The notes below the pieces were generated by a model. It saw only the letters and a program-made list of their open reading frames with translations. It did no database searches and was not told the origin of the DNA. Below are positions 1 to 4,532 of a DNA stretch of 7,411 nucleotides, piece by piece (position 1 is the first letter of the stretch; each line of letters starts with the position of its first letter). This DNA comes from Sphingobium sp. (GTDB lineage Bacteria; Pseudomonadota; Alphaproteobacteria; Sphingomonadales; Sphingomonadaceae), in contig JASBTC010000037.1 of the NCBI GenBank assembly GCA_030148625.1, positions 1 to 7,411 of the forward strand, given 5' to 3'. The position numbers were made by a program, and so were the translations under genes.

Positions 1-70
1 CAACCGTTTGTCGACCCAGCTAACGCTGTATTATTGGCTGCTTTAAACCCGCACTGATGGTGTTTGAATC

Positions 71-84
71 GCTGGGGAACCAGC
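71..84. terminator. Short GC hairpin, possible weak terminator
   Basis: The arms GCTGG and CCAGC enclose a GGAA tetraloop, which is GNRA-like on the plus strand. TTTCGTT follows on the plus strand. It could end a plus-strand transcript entering from the left. On the minus strand it lies about 37 bases past the stop of the secreted protein gene, but no T-run follows there. The stem is only 5 bp, so chance occurrence is possible. I see no gene in bases 1-120. Confidence 0.25.
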
Positions 85-120
85 TTTCGTTGGAGCGACG
101 GCATTTGTCCTACCGTTCGC

Positions 121-579
121 TTACCGCACGACCCCGCGGAACATCAGCCGCCCGGCGCTGCCGGTGGCGGGATTGAGTGTCCAGCGGACATGAGTGACGT
201 CCTCGGGCCGCGCGCTTCGGATGCTGCCGTCGCGTTCGGTGACCTTCAATTGGCTGAGTTGTCCCCAGCGTCGACCGCCATCGATGGAAACCACCGCGCT
301 GGGATCCGAGGTGCCCTGATAGGCGACGGCCGCGGGCATCGGGTTGGTCACGACGAAATCGCCGATCGAGCGCGTGCCGACGCTGCGATAATTGAGCATG
401 AAGACCAGCCGGTCGCCCGGCGACATTCGCCCCGGCGGTTCCAGCACGACGCGGTTGCGGCCCTGGGTGCCTGTCGACGTCTTCTCAACGAACACCGTGC
501 TCGTGAGCGACACCGGATCGGCCGCCAGCGCGGTGCCGGGAACGATCAGGCCAAGGGCAAACAGAAAGGGCTTCTTCAT
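121..579 (-). CDS. Small secreted DUF11-like protein
   Basis: This 152-residue protein starts with a clear signal peptide: MKK, a hydrophobic core FLFALGLIV, and a signal peptidase I site of the type ALA|AD near residue 20. The mature part resembles a single DUF11 or 'conserved repeat' domain of beta-sandwich type. Recognisable pieces are a start like LTSTVFVEKT, a central PGDRLVFMLNYRSVG, then VVTNPMPAAVAYQG, and a WTLNP near the C-terminus. Known members are exported or surface-associated in alphaproteobacteria, with no established biochemical role. The ATG at 577-579 has a GGAG Shine-Dalgarno about 5 bases upstream. The gene is divergent from the transporter and has no operon partner in view. 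The coding call is firm because of the signal peptide and RBS. The family assignment is from recognition and is less certain. Confidence 0.8.
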   Translation of the reverse strand: MKKPFLFALGLIVPGTALAADPVSLTSTVFVEKTSTGTQGRNRVVLEPPGRMSPGDRLVFMLNYRSVGTRSIGDFVVTNPMPAAVAYQGTSDPSAVVSIDGGRRWGQLSQLKVTERDGSIRSARPEDVTHVRWTLNPATGSAGRLMFRGVVR

Positions 580-710
580 GCGGTCTCCGTCGATCGATAC
601 TCAATCGGTGGACGGCGCGCGTGCGGATGCGGCGGGCGCAGAGCCCGCGGCGATCCGGTCAGACTTCGAAATCCCCCGTGGGGCGAACCCCAGAACCGGG
701 ATGCCAGAAA

Positions 711-738
711 TTGGAAAACAAAGGATTAACCCTGTTAT
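711..738 (+). promoter_or_regulatory. Possible promoter of the AI-2E transporter gene
   Basis: TTGGAA (711-716) and TGTTAT (733-738) are separated by 16 bases, each matching 4 of 6 sigma-70-type consensus positions. They lie in a locally AT-richer patch about 65 bases before the transporter start. The rest of the 223-base divergent intergenic region (580-802) is GC-rich, and I see nothing else recognisable in it. This is a weak call based on pattern only. Confidence 0.25.
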
Positions 739-802
739 CACCCCAACTTCGCCGCCGAGTTCGCTGATGACAGCGCGGATGCGCAGGGCTAGGTTTCGGG
801 GG

Positions 803-1990
803 ATGGAGAGCAGGGAGAAAAACCAGCAGAATGAAGGCGTCGAAACGCCGCATGGTCACCCTCATCGCGTGGATTGGCATCGCGACCGGCTGCTTGCCGC
901 GCTGACGCTGATCGCCGGGATCGGCCTGTTGCTGGGGCTGCCCTTCGCATTGCGCGCCGGATCCGAATTCTTCCTGCCCGTCACCGCTTCGCTGGTGATC
1001 GCGATCGCGATGGTGCCAGGGCTCGAATGGCTGCAACGCCGCGGCCTGCCTTCGTCGCTGGCGGCTTTGTTGTGCGTGCTGCTGTTCCTGGTCGCCGCGA
1101 ATCTCGTGCTTGTCTCGATCGTCGTGCCGGCCGCCGAATGGTTCCGCGTGCTGCCCGAACGAATCGGCCTGATTCAGGCGAATCTTGCGCCGCTGATCGA
1201 TTTCTATTCGAATCTGCAGCGCTTCATCGACGACAGCATCGCGATGATCGCGAGCGGCCCGGTGGCGGCGGCGCAGACCGTGGCGGTCACGGCGCCACGC
1301 TCGCTGCTCGATCTGGTCGCGACGTCCGCGCCATATGCGCTGATCCAGATGTTCTTCGCGCTGCTGCTGATCTATTTTTTCCTCGCCGGATGGACGCGCC
1401 TGCGTGAGCGCACCATCACCAGCCGCGGCAGTTTCGACGGCGCGCTCGCGACGGCGCGGGTGATCCAGAATCTGGTCGACGCGACATCGGCCTATCTCGG
1501 GACGATCACCGCGATCAATCTGGTGCTCGGCCTGTGCGTCGCGCTCGCGCTCTATCTGGTCGGCATGCCGTCGCCGCTGATGTGGGGCGGTATCGTCGCG
1601 CTGCTCAACTACATTCCTTATCTCGGACCGATTCTGGCGGCGCTGCTGCTCGCCATGGGCGGACTGATGACCTTTTCGGATCTGTGGTGGGCATTGCTGC
1701 CGGCGGTCATCCAGATTCTGTTCCACCTGATCGAGGCCAATGTGATCACGCCGATGGTGGTGGGGCGGCGCCTCACGATCAATCCTCTGCTGATTCTGAT
1801 CTCGTTGAGCTTCTGGGGATGGGTGTGGGGCACGCCCGGCGCATTGCTGGCCGTGCCTTTGCTGATCATCGTCAAGACGGTGATGGCCGCCGCCGGACGC
1901 CCGGATATCGCGGGTTTCCTGTTCGAGGAAGGCACGCTGACCCATGCCGAAGACGAGGTTCAGGAGGTCTATCCAACAAGCTCTGTTTGA
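803..1990 (+). CDS. AI-2E family transporter (permease)
   Basis: This is a 395-residue polytopic inner-membrane protein of the AI-2E transporter family (TqsA/YdiK/PerM type). About eight hydrophobic segments fit the usual layout. Two lie near the N-terminus (LLAALTLIAGIGLLLGLPFAL; FFLPVTASLVIAIAMV). A third follows RRGLPSSLAALL. A long soluble loop (roughly 110-185) comes next, then a C-terminal membrane block. That block holds the signature LNYIPYLGPILAALL (from residue 268) and the EANVITPMVVGRRLTINPL motif. Members export diverse small molecules or ions (AI-2, Na+/H+ exchange), so the substrate cannot be read here. The frame is open far upstream. ATG 803 gives a normal family length but has no clear Shine-Dalgarno. 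ATG 767, ATG 779 and GTG 869 are alternatives. The gene stands alone and is followed by a tRNA promoter. Confidence 0.9.
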   Translation: MESREKNQQNEGVETPHGHPHRVDWHRDRLLAALTLIAGIGLLLGLPFALRAGSEFFLPVTASLVIAIAMVPGLEWLQRRGLPSSLAALLCVLLFLVAANLVLVSIVVPAAEWFRVLPERIGLIQANLAPLIDFYSNLQRFIDDSIAMIASGPVAAAQTVAVTAPRSLLDLVATSAPYALIQMFFALLLIYFFLAGWTRLRERTITSRGSFDGALATARVIQNLVDATSAYLGTITAINLVLGLCVALALYLVGMPSPLMWGGIVALLNYIPYLGPILAALLLAMGGLMTFSDLWWALLPAVIQILFHLIEANVITPMVVGRRLTINPLLILISLSFWGWVWGTPGALLAVPLLIIVKTVMAAAGRPDIAGFLFEEGTLTHAEDEVQEVYPTSSV

Positions 1991-1995
1991 GGCGC

Positions 1996-2024
1996 TTGAC
2001 AGGTACCGATGCCTCGCCTAGTTG
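1996..2024 (+). promoter_or_regulatory. tRNA-Asp promoter
   Basis: A perfect TTGACA -35 box (1996-2001) is followed after exactly 17 bases by TAGTTG (2019-2024), a poor -10 match that keeps the leading TA. The -35 begins 5 bases after the transporter stop codon. The tRNA starts 19 bases beyond the -10, leaving a short GC-rich leader. A GC-rich stretch after the -10, as in stringently controlled stable-RNA promoters, is present. The call rests mainly on the -35 box and its position. Confidence 0.6.
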
Positions 2025-2042
2025 CCACGCCTCACCGCGCAA

Positions 2043-2118
<76 letters not shown>

Positions 2119-2119
<1 letters not shown>

Positions 2120-2144
2120 CCTTTTCAAGGACTTATGAAAAGGT
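2119..2144 (+). terminator. Hairpin after tRNA-Asp, probable terminator
   Basis: A perfect 9-bp inverted repeat, ACCTTTTCA (2119-2127) and TGAAAAGGT (2136-2144), has an 8-base loop and begins at the last base of the tRNA CCA. Only TTT (2144-2146) follows, so it is not a classical intrinsic terminator. It is well placed to end the tRNA transcript or protect its 3' end before processing. A second GC hairpin (CCGGGGT 2158-2164, ACCCCGG 2171-2177) lies just downstream and could reinforce it. Confidence 0.55.
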
Positions 2145-2278
2145 TTGGCGCAGTCCGCCGGGGTGAGGATACCCCGGACAAGCATCAGTCAGACACGAGA
2201 CCGCAGAGCGGCCCGTCACGCGATCGACCGTGGATTTCGTTCGCTAGGGTCTGATCCAGCTGGGTCGACTTGAGCCGC

Positions 2279-2647
2279 GTCATTCCCGCGTTCGCGCATT
2301 GGTGTCCGGGATTCTGGAAAGATGGCGGCCCGGCGATTCGGACAGATGCGACCTCATCTTTAGCGCTCTTCTGAACCCGCACATCCTGAGGAAAGACTGA
2401 GTAGCTGCGCAGCAGCGTATCGAAGGCTTGTCTCGAAGGACGCTGGATGCATGGTGCGTCCTTCGAGGCACCGTTTCGCCAGGCTCAACGGTTCCTCAGG
2501 ATGTGCGGGTCTGTGGGTGTGCCGGGAATATGGACGGCAAATCCTGTCTCAACACCCGGTGACCCCGTGCATCCCCCGGAGCTATCAGGCTTCATGCTGC
2601 AGACCCGCAACAAATCCCGGACACCTGTGCGCTTTCTCGGGAATGAC
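2279..2647. repeat. Outer long inverted repeat enclosing a palindromic element
   Basis: The arms are 2279-2313 and 2613-2647. Each is 35 bases, and they match at 29 of 35 positions when one is reverse-complemented. Both ends of each arm are conserved: GTCATTCCCG outermost and GGTGTCCGGGATT innermost. The mismatches cluster at arm positions 11-15 and 21-22. The sequence starting GTCATTCCCG resembles dispersed intergenic repeats common in sphingomonads (recognition only). The arms flank the separate inner palindromic element and about 60 and 100 bases of unrecognised sequence. Confidence 0.75.
2376..2509. repeat. REP/RPE-like palindromic element
   Basis: The outer 18-base arms, CCCGCACATCCTGAGGAA (2376-2393) and its exact reverse complement at 2492-2509, bound a 134-base unit. 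Inside is a second perfect 12-bp inverted repeat, CTCGAAGGACGC (2432-2443) and GCGTCCTTCGAG (2456-2467), with a 12-base loop. A 10-base palindrome GCTGCGCAGC lies at 2404-2413. The word series CATCCTGAGGA, GCTGCGCAGCAGCG, TCGAAGGACGC is typical of dispersed palindromic elements in alphaproteobacterial intergenic regions (from memory of such sequences). It probably does not code for protein. Copy number in the genome cannot be seen here. Confidence 0.75.
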
Positions 2648-2683
2648 AGTGCAAAGGAAGCCTCGATCCGGGCGAATCAATAT

Positions 2684-2789
2684 CTAGAGCAAGCTGCGCG
2701 AAATGTGAATCGCGCGGCTTGCTCTAGCTATTTGTGATCGCATCGTTTTTGCGGAAAACCGGTTCCCGCTTTTCCGCACGATGCTCTAG
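2684..2789. repeat. Composite two-hairpin intergenic repeat
   Basis: The first hairpin pairs 2684-2700 with 2711-2727: 17 bp starting CTAGAGCAAGC, with a single G-T wobble and a 10-base loop. The second hairpin pairs GCATCG (2740-2745) with CGATGC (2779-2784) and GCGGAAAA (2751-2758) with TTTTCCGC (2770-2777). A T bulge and a loop containing the palindrome ACCGGT complete it. Both hairpins end in GCTCTAG. The combination of a CTAGAGC-ended stem and a GGAAAACCGGTTCCC stem is a widely dispersed alphaproteobacterial intergenic repeat (recognition, not a search). Confidence 0.8.
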
Positions 2790-2790
2790 G

Positions 2791-2819
2791 CACTGGTTCT
2801 GATCGTGAGCCGACCAGTG
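2791..2819 (-). terminator. Hairpin downstream of the DUF2842 gene
   Basis: A perfect 7-bp inverted repeat, CACTGGT (2791-2797) and ACCAGTG (2813-2819), has a 15-base loop. It lies 22 bases past the DUF2842 stop on the minus strand. No T-run follows, so any termination would be factor-assisted. It may simply stabilise the 3' end of the cyclo-ligase-DUF2842 transcript. Confidence 0.35.
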
Positions 2820-2841
2820 AGGCCGGCCATCTCGAAGGCGC

Positions 2842-3054
2842 TCAATCGCGCCAGCGGCCGAGTTCCATCCAGCGCAGCATGCGTCGCATCGGAAAGATCC
2901 ACAGCCAGGCAAGGCCCATGGCGAGGAACGCGATTCCCTGTGCCCAGACGGGCAGGGCGACGGCCTCGACCAATGTGACGGTGATCACGCACCACAGGAC
3001 CAGGATCAGCAGGATCAGCAGCATTCCGACAGGCTTGCGCCAGCTTGGTGTCAT
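2842..3054 (-). CDS. DUF2842 small membrane protein
   Basis: This 70-residue protein starts MTPSWRKPVG and has two hydrophobic segments, about residues 10-31 (MLLILLILVLWCVITVTLVEAV) and 34-54. It ends in a basic, tryptophan-rich tail, FPMRRMLRWMELGRWRD. Length and pattern fit DUF2842, an alphaproteobacterial inner-membrane family without an assigned function. The frame stays open upstream through the cyclo-ligase gene. ATG 3054 is chosen because its ATGA overlaps the cyclo-ligase stop by 4 bases, a typical translational coupling, and because the family begins here. It is probably co-transcribed with the cyclo-ligase. The conserved neighbourhood gives no direct clue to function. Confidence 0.85.
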   Translation of the reverse strand: MTPSWRKPVGMLLILLILVLWCVITVTLVEAVALPVWAQGIAFLAMGLAWLWIFPMRRMLRWMELGRWRD

Positions 3055-3614
3055 GTCGGTGGTCCAATCCATTCCAGTTCGGTGACGATCGCGTGGAGCG
3101 GCACATCCCATGGATCGGCCGGGATTGCATCCATTTCCTGGCATGCCCAGGCAATGCCGATTCGCCGCGCATGGGGCGCTTCCGCAAAATAGCGATCGTA
3201 GAATCCGGCACCCTGGCCGAGCCGGCCGAGTGTGCGATCGAATCCGACGAGCGGTGCGAGAATCAGGTCCGGGACGACGCCGACGTCGGTGTCGGGCTGT
3301 GCCAGCCCGGCCCAACCGGCTGTCAGCGCGTCGCCGGGGCGCCATGGCGCGAAGTGCATGGCACTATCGCGGGCGGTGACGATGGGCAGCGCGGTGGCGC
3401 GACCGAGCGCCGCGGCGCGTTCGAGCGCGGCCTGTACGGGAAATTCGCTGCCGAGCGGCATATAGCCCGCGACGCATCGTGCCTGCGCGATCTCCCCTTC
3501 GAGCAGCCGTGCGACCGCGTCGGCGGCGGTCATGCGATCCGAATCGTCGAGCGCCGCGACAAACGAATCGCGTCGCGCGCGCAATGCTGCGCGGATCGGC
3601 CGTTTATCGGTCAT
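3051..3614 (-). CDS. 5-formyltetrahydrofolate cyclo-ligase
   Basis: This 187-residue protein catalyses the ATP- and Mg-dependent conversion of 5-formyl-THF to 5,10-methenyl-THF, salvaging folate in the cytoplasm (MTHFS/YgfA family). Visible features are the N-terminal basic helix KRPIRAALRARRD, where family members bind ATP phosphates, and YMPLGSEFPV (51-60) in the substrate region. WRPGD (91-95), PDLILAPLVGFD (115-126) and the signature GRLGQGAGFYDRYF (130-143) follow. The length is normal. The ATG at 3612-3614 (MTDK) is chosen. An upstream in-frame GTG at 3639-3641 would run into the 6S RNA and lacks an RBS. It lies directly downstream of 6S RNA, the same order as ssrS-ygfA in gammaproteobacteria, and may be expressed by read-through from the 6S promoter. 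Its stop overlaps the DUF2842 start. Confidence 0.95.
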   Translation of the reverse strand: MTDKRPIRAALRARRDSFVAALDDSDRMTAADAVARLLEGEIAQARCVAGYMPLGSEFPVQAALERAAALGRATALPIVTARDSAMHFAPWRPGDALTAGWAGLAQPDTDVGVVPDLILAPLVGFDRTLGRLGQGAGFYDRYFAEAPHARRIGIAWACQEMDAIPADPWDVPLHAIVTELEWIGPPT

Positions 3615-3623
3615 TGGGGCTGG

Positions 3624-3790
3624 AGTGGTTGGCGGGACCACCGTGACCGTTTGCCGGAATATCCTCTGACGCCGTTAACGTCAGGTGGGGACCATATAAG
3701 ACAGACCTGGATCTGCTCAGGGACAGCCCCCATGGATGGATAATCGCCTCAGGGATGTTCAAAGGCTCGTATCGGGCAGTGCCCGCCACT
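3624..3790 (-). ncRNA. ssrS: 6S RNA
   Basis: 6S RNA binds the sigma-70 RNA polymerase holoenzyme by mimicking an open promoter and represses transcription in slow growth. The gap between zapA and the cyclo-ligase is its usual location. On the minus strand the ends can pair: AGTGGCGGG at the 5' end with CCCGCC and CCACT at the 3' end. The 5' side of the central bubble has CCCTGAGGCGATTA (3754-3741), closely like CCCTGAGCCGATAT of E. coli 6S, the template for product RNA. A 6-bp hairpin CTGACG/CGTCAG (3684-3666) lies on the 3' side, as in other 6S RNAs, and CAGGT/ACCTG closes the apical arm. The ends are approximate. The roughly 167-base length is normal. A covariance-model search would settle the boundaries. 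Confidence 0.85.
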
Positions 3791-3794
3791 TTCC

Positions 3795-3823
3795 AATCTA
3801 GGGATTGCCGGGATCACCCTCAA
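3795..3823 (-). promoter_or_regulatory. 6S RNA promoter inside the zapA 3' end
   Basis: Reading the minus strand, TTGAGG (3823-3818) and TAGATT (3800-3795) are separated by exactly 17 bases. Each matches sigma-70 consensus at 4 of 6 positions. The predicted start, about 7 bases on, is near 3788, coinciding with the predicted 6S 5' end. The first three bases of the -10 box are the zapA stop codon TAG. The agreement of spacing and start position is the main support. Confidence 0.6.
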
Positions 3824-4151
3824 GCCTTTCCGCCAGACTTTCGAGCCGGGCGGCGAGCTTTTCGATGATCGGCGCGAAATCCGGCTGATAAATGGCCGGT
3901 TTCTGTGGCTCGGCCGCCAGCGGGGCGGGGTGGGCGGCGGCAGGCGCTGCGCCCTTGTCGTTGAGTTCGTCGGCCAGCAGCAGCGCCGCGAGCAGCAATT
4001 GCCGCGTTTCGTTGATGCCGCCGACCGCGCGCTCGGCGTCCTGCGCCTTGGCGTCGACAAGCCCGGCGATGCGGCGAAGATGCTCTTCTTCGCCGTCGCG
4101 ACAATGAACGGAGTAGCTGCGCCCCCCGATCTGGATCGATACTTCGGCCAT
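3798..4151 (-). CDS. zapA: Cell division protein ZapA
   Basis: This 117-residue cytoplasmic protein binds and bundles FtsZ filaments at midcell. The N-terminal globular ZapA domain is plain: MAEVSIQIGGRSYSV, a charged EEEHLRRIAGLVDAKAQDAE helix (21-40), then NETRQLLLAALLLADELND (47-65). An Ala/Pro-rich linker (about 67-86) separates this from a C-terminal helix, FAPIIEKLAARLESLAERLE (92-111), with coiled-coil heptad character as in ZapA tetramers. The ATG at 4149-4151 is 4 bases after the stop of the upstream coiled-coil gene. AAAGG, 8 bases before the ATG, can serve as RBS from within that gene. The pair is therefore an operon. The 3' end carries the 6S RNA promoter. Confidence 0.93.
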   Translation of the reverse strand: MAEVSIQIGGRSYSVHCRDGEEEHLRRIAGLVDAKAQDAERAVGGINETRQLLLAALLLADELNDKGAAPAAAHPAPLAAEPQKPAIYQPDFAPIIEKLAARLESLAERLEGDPGNP

Positions 4152-4155
4152 CCCC

Positions 4156-4368
4156 TCAGCCTTTCGCGATGATTCCGTCGAGTGCGGCGATCGCGGCCTC
4201 CACGCGCGTCTTGAGCCGATCGTGCCGATCCTGCAGCGAACGATGGGCGCTTTCGTCCACCATGTTCGTTTCGATGGCGGGCACGGCGGGACTGACGGCG
4301 GACGCCTCGACCCGCGCCAGCGCCCGTTCCATCCGTCCTATTGCGAGGATAAGCCGGTCTTCTGACAT
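4156..4368 (-). CDS. Small coiled-coil protein upstream of zapA (ZauP-like)
   Basis: This 70-residue, mostly helical protein starts MSEDRLILAIGRMERALARVE and ends HRSLQDRHDRLKTRVEAAIAALDGIIAKG. Two amphipathic stretches with heptad-like hydrophobic spacing (about 5-22 and 40-68) flank a Pro/Ala-rich middle. There is no signal peptide or membrane segment. In Caulobacter a coiled-coil protein, ZauP, is encoded just upstream of zapA and works with ZapA to focus the FtsZ ring. Position and character here fit that role, but sequence similarity was not tested. Translation of zapA is probably coupled, since the stop is 4 bases from its ATG. The start ATG has no Shine-Dalgarno and sits 7 bases from a possible -10 box. 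Confidence 0.8.
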   Translation of the reverse strand: MSEDRLILAIGRMERALARVEASAVSPAVPAIETNMVDESAHRSLQDRHDRLKTRVEAAIAALDGIIAKG

Positions 4369-4375
4369 TCTGTGT

Positions 4376-4403
4376 GAAATACCACGGCTGCGCCGGGGAG
4401 CAA
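4376..4403 (-). promoter_or_regulatory. Possible promoter of the zauP-like/zapA operon
   Basis: Minus-strand TTGCTC (4403-4398) and TATTTC (4381-4376) are 16 bases apart, and each matches sigma-70 consensus at 3 of 6 positions. If used, transcription would start at or within a base or two of the ATG at 4368, giving a leaderless mRNA. That fits the absence of a Shine-Dalgarno. Weak evidence. Confidence 0.3.
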
Positions 4404-4441
4404 GTGTGGCAGAAACATGACAGGCGGCCGGCCCCGGCAGG

Positions 4442-4470
4442 TTGACGCCTCGGCGCTCAGCAGACAAAGG
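4442..4470 (+). promoter_or_regulatory. Possible tkt promoter
   Basis: TTGACG (4442-4447), 5 of 6 to the -35 consensus, is followed after 17 bases by CAAAGG (4465-4470), a poor -10 match. It would give a leader of about 55 bases before the transketolase ATG. The 164-base divergent region 4369-4532 must hold promoters in both directions. This is the best plus-strand candidate I see. Confidence 0.3.
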
Positions 4471-4532
4471 AACCGCGCGGCGCGACTCGGCGTCTGCGCC
4501 ATCGACCCTTTCCGGGCCCATCGGGGAAAATC

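Larger units (their letters stand above)
2145..2841. other. Gene-free intergenic region rich in inverted repeats
   Basis: No convincing gene lies in this roughly 700-base stretch. The small open frames here (up to 96 codons) lack good ribosome binding sites and recognisable domains. Some encode the same peptide FLRMCG from opposite strands because they cross an inverted repeat. The region instead holds a GC hairpin (2158-2177), a nested palindromic unit (2279-2647), a two-hairpin composite repeat (2684-2789) and a final hairpin (2791-2819). I recognise nothing in 2180-2278 beyond an 8-base palindrome CCAGCTGG at 2256-2263. Confidence 0.75.

Noticed and set aside
725..744. Sequence resembling part of an I-SceI homing site or a DnaA box (ACCCTGTTATCACCCC)
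   Set aside because: The similarity to the I-SceI site is partial and no homing endonuclease is present. The DnaA-box match is poor and there is no cluster of boxes.
392..802. N-terminal extension of the transporter frame back to 392
   Set aside because: It overlaps the divergent secreted-protein gene, reads as low-complexity sequence and would make the protein far longer than its family.
659..1945. A 428-codon minus-strand open frame
   Set aside because: It is antisense to the AI-2E transporter, with Arg/Gln-rich low-complexity translation. It has no motif or RBS.
2185..2737. Several small open frames, some sharing the peptide FLRMCG
   Set aside because: The shared peptide comes from the two arms of an inverted repeat read from opposite strands. 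There is no RBS or family resemblance.
3045..3743. A 232-codon plus-strand frame across the cyclo-ligase and 6S RNA
   Set aside because: It is a shadow of the cyclo-ligase gene on the other strand, with a biased translation and no domain.
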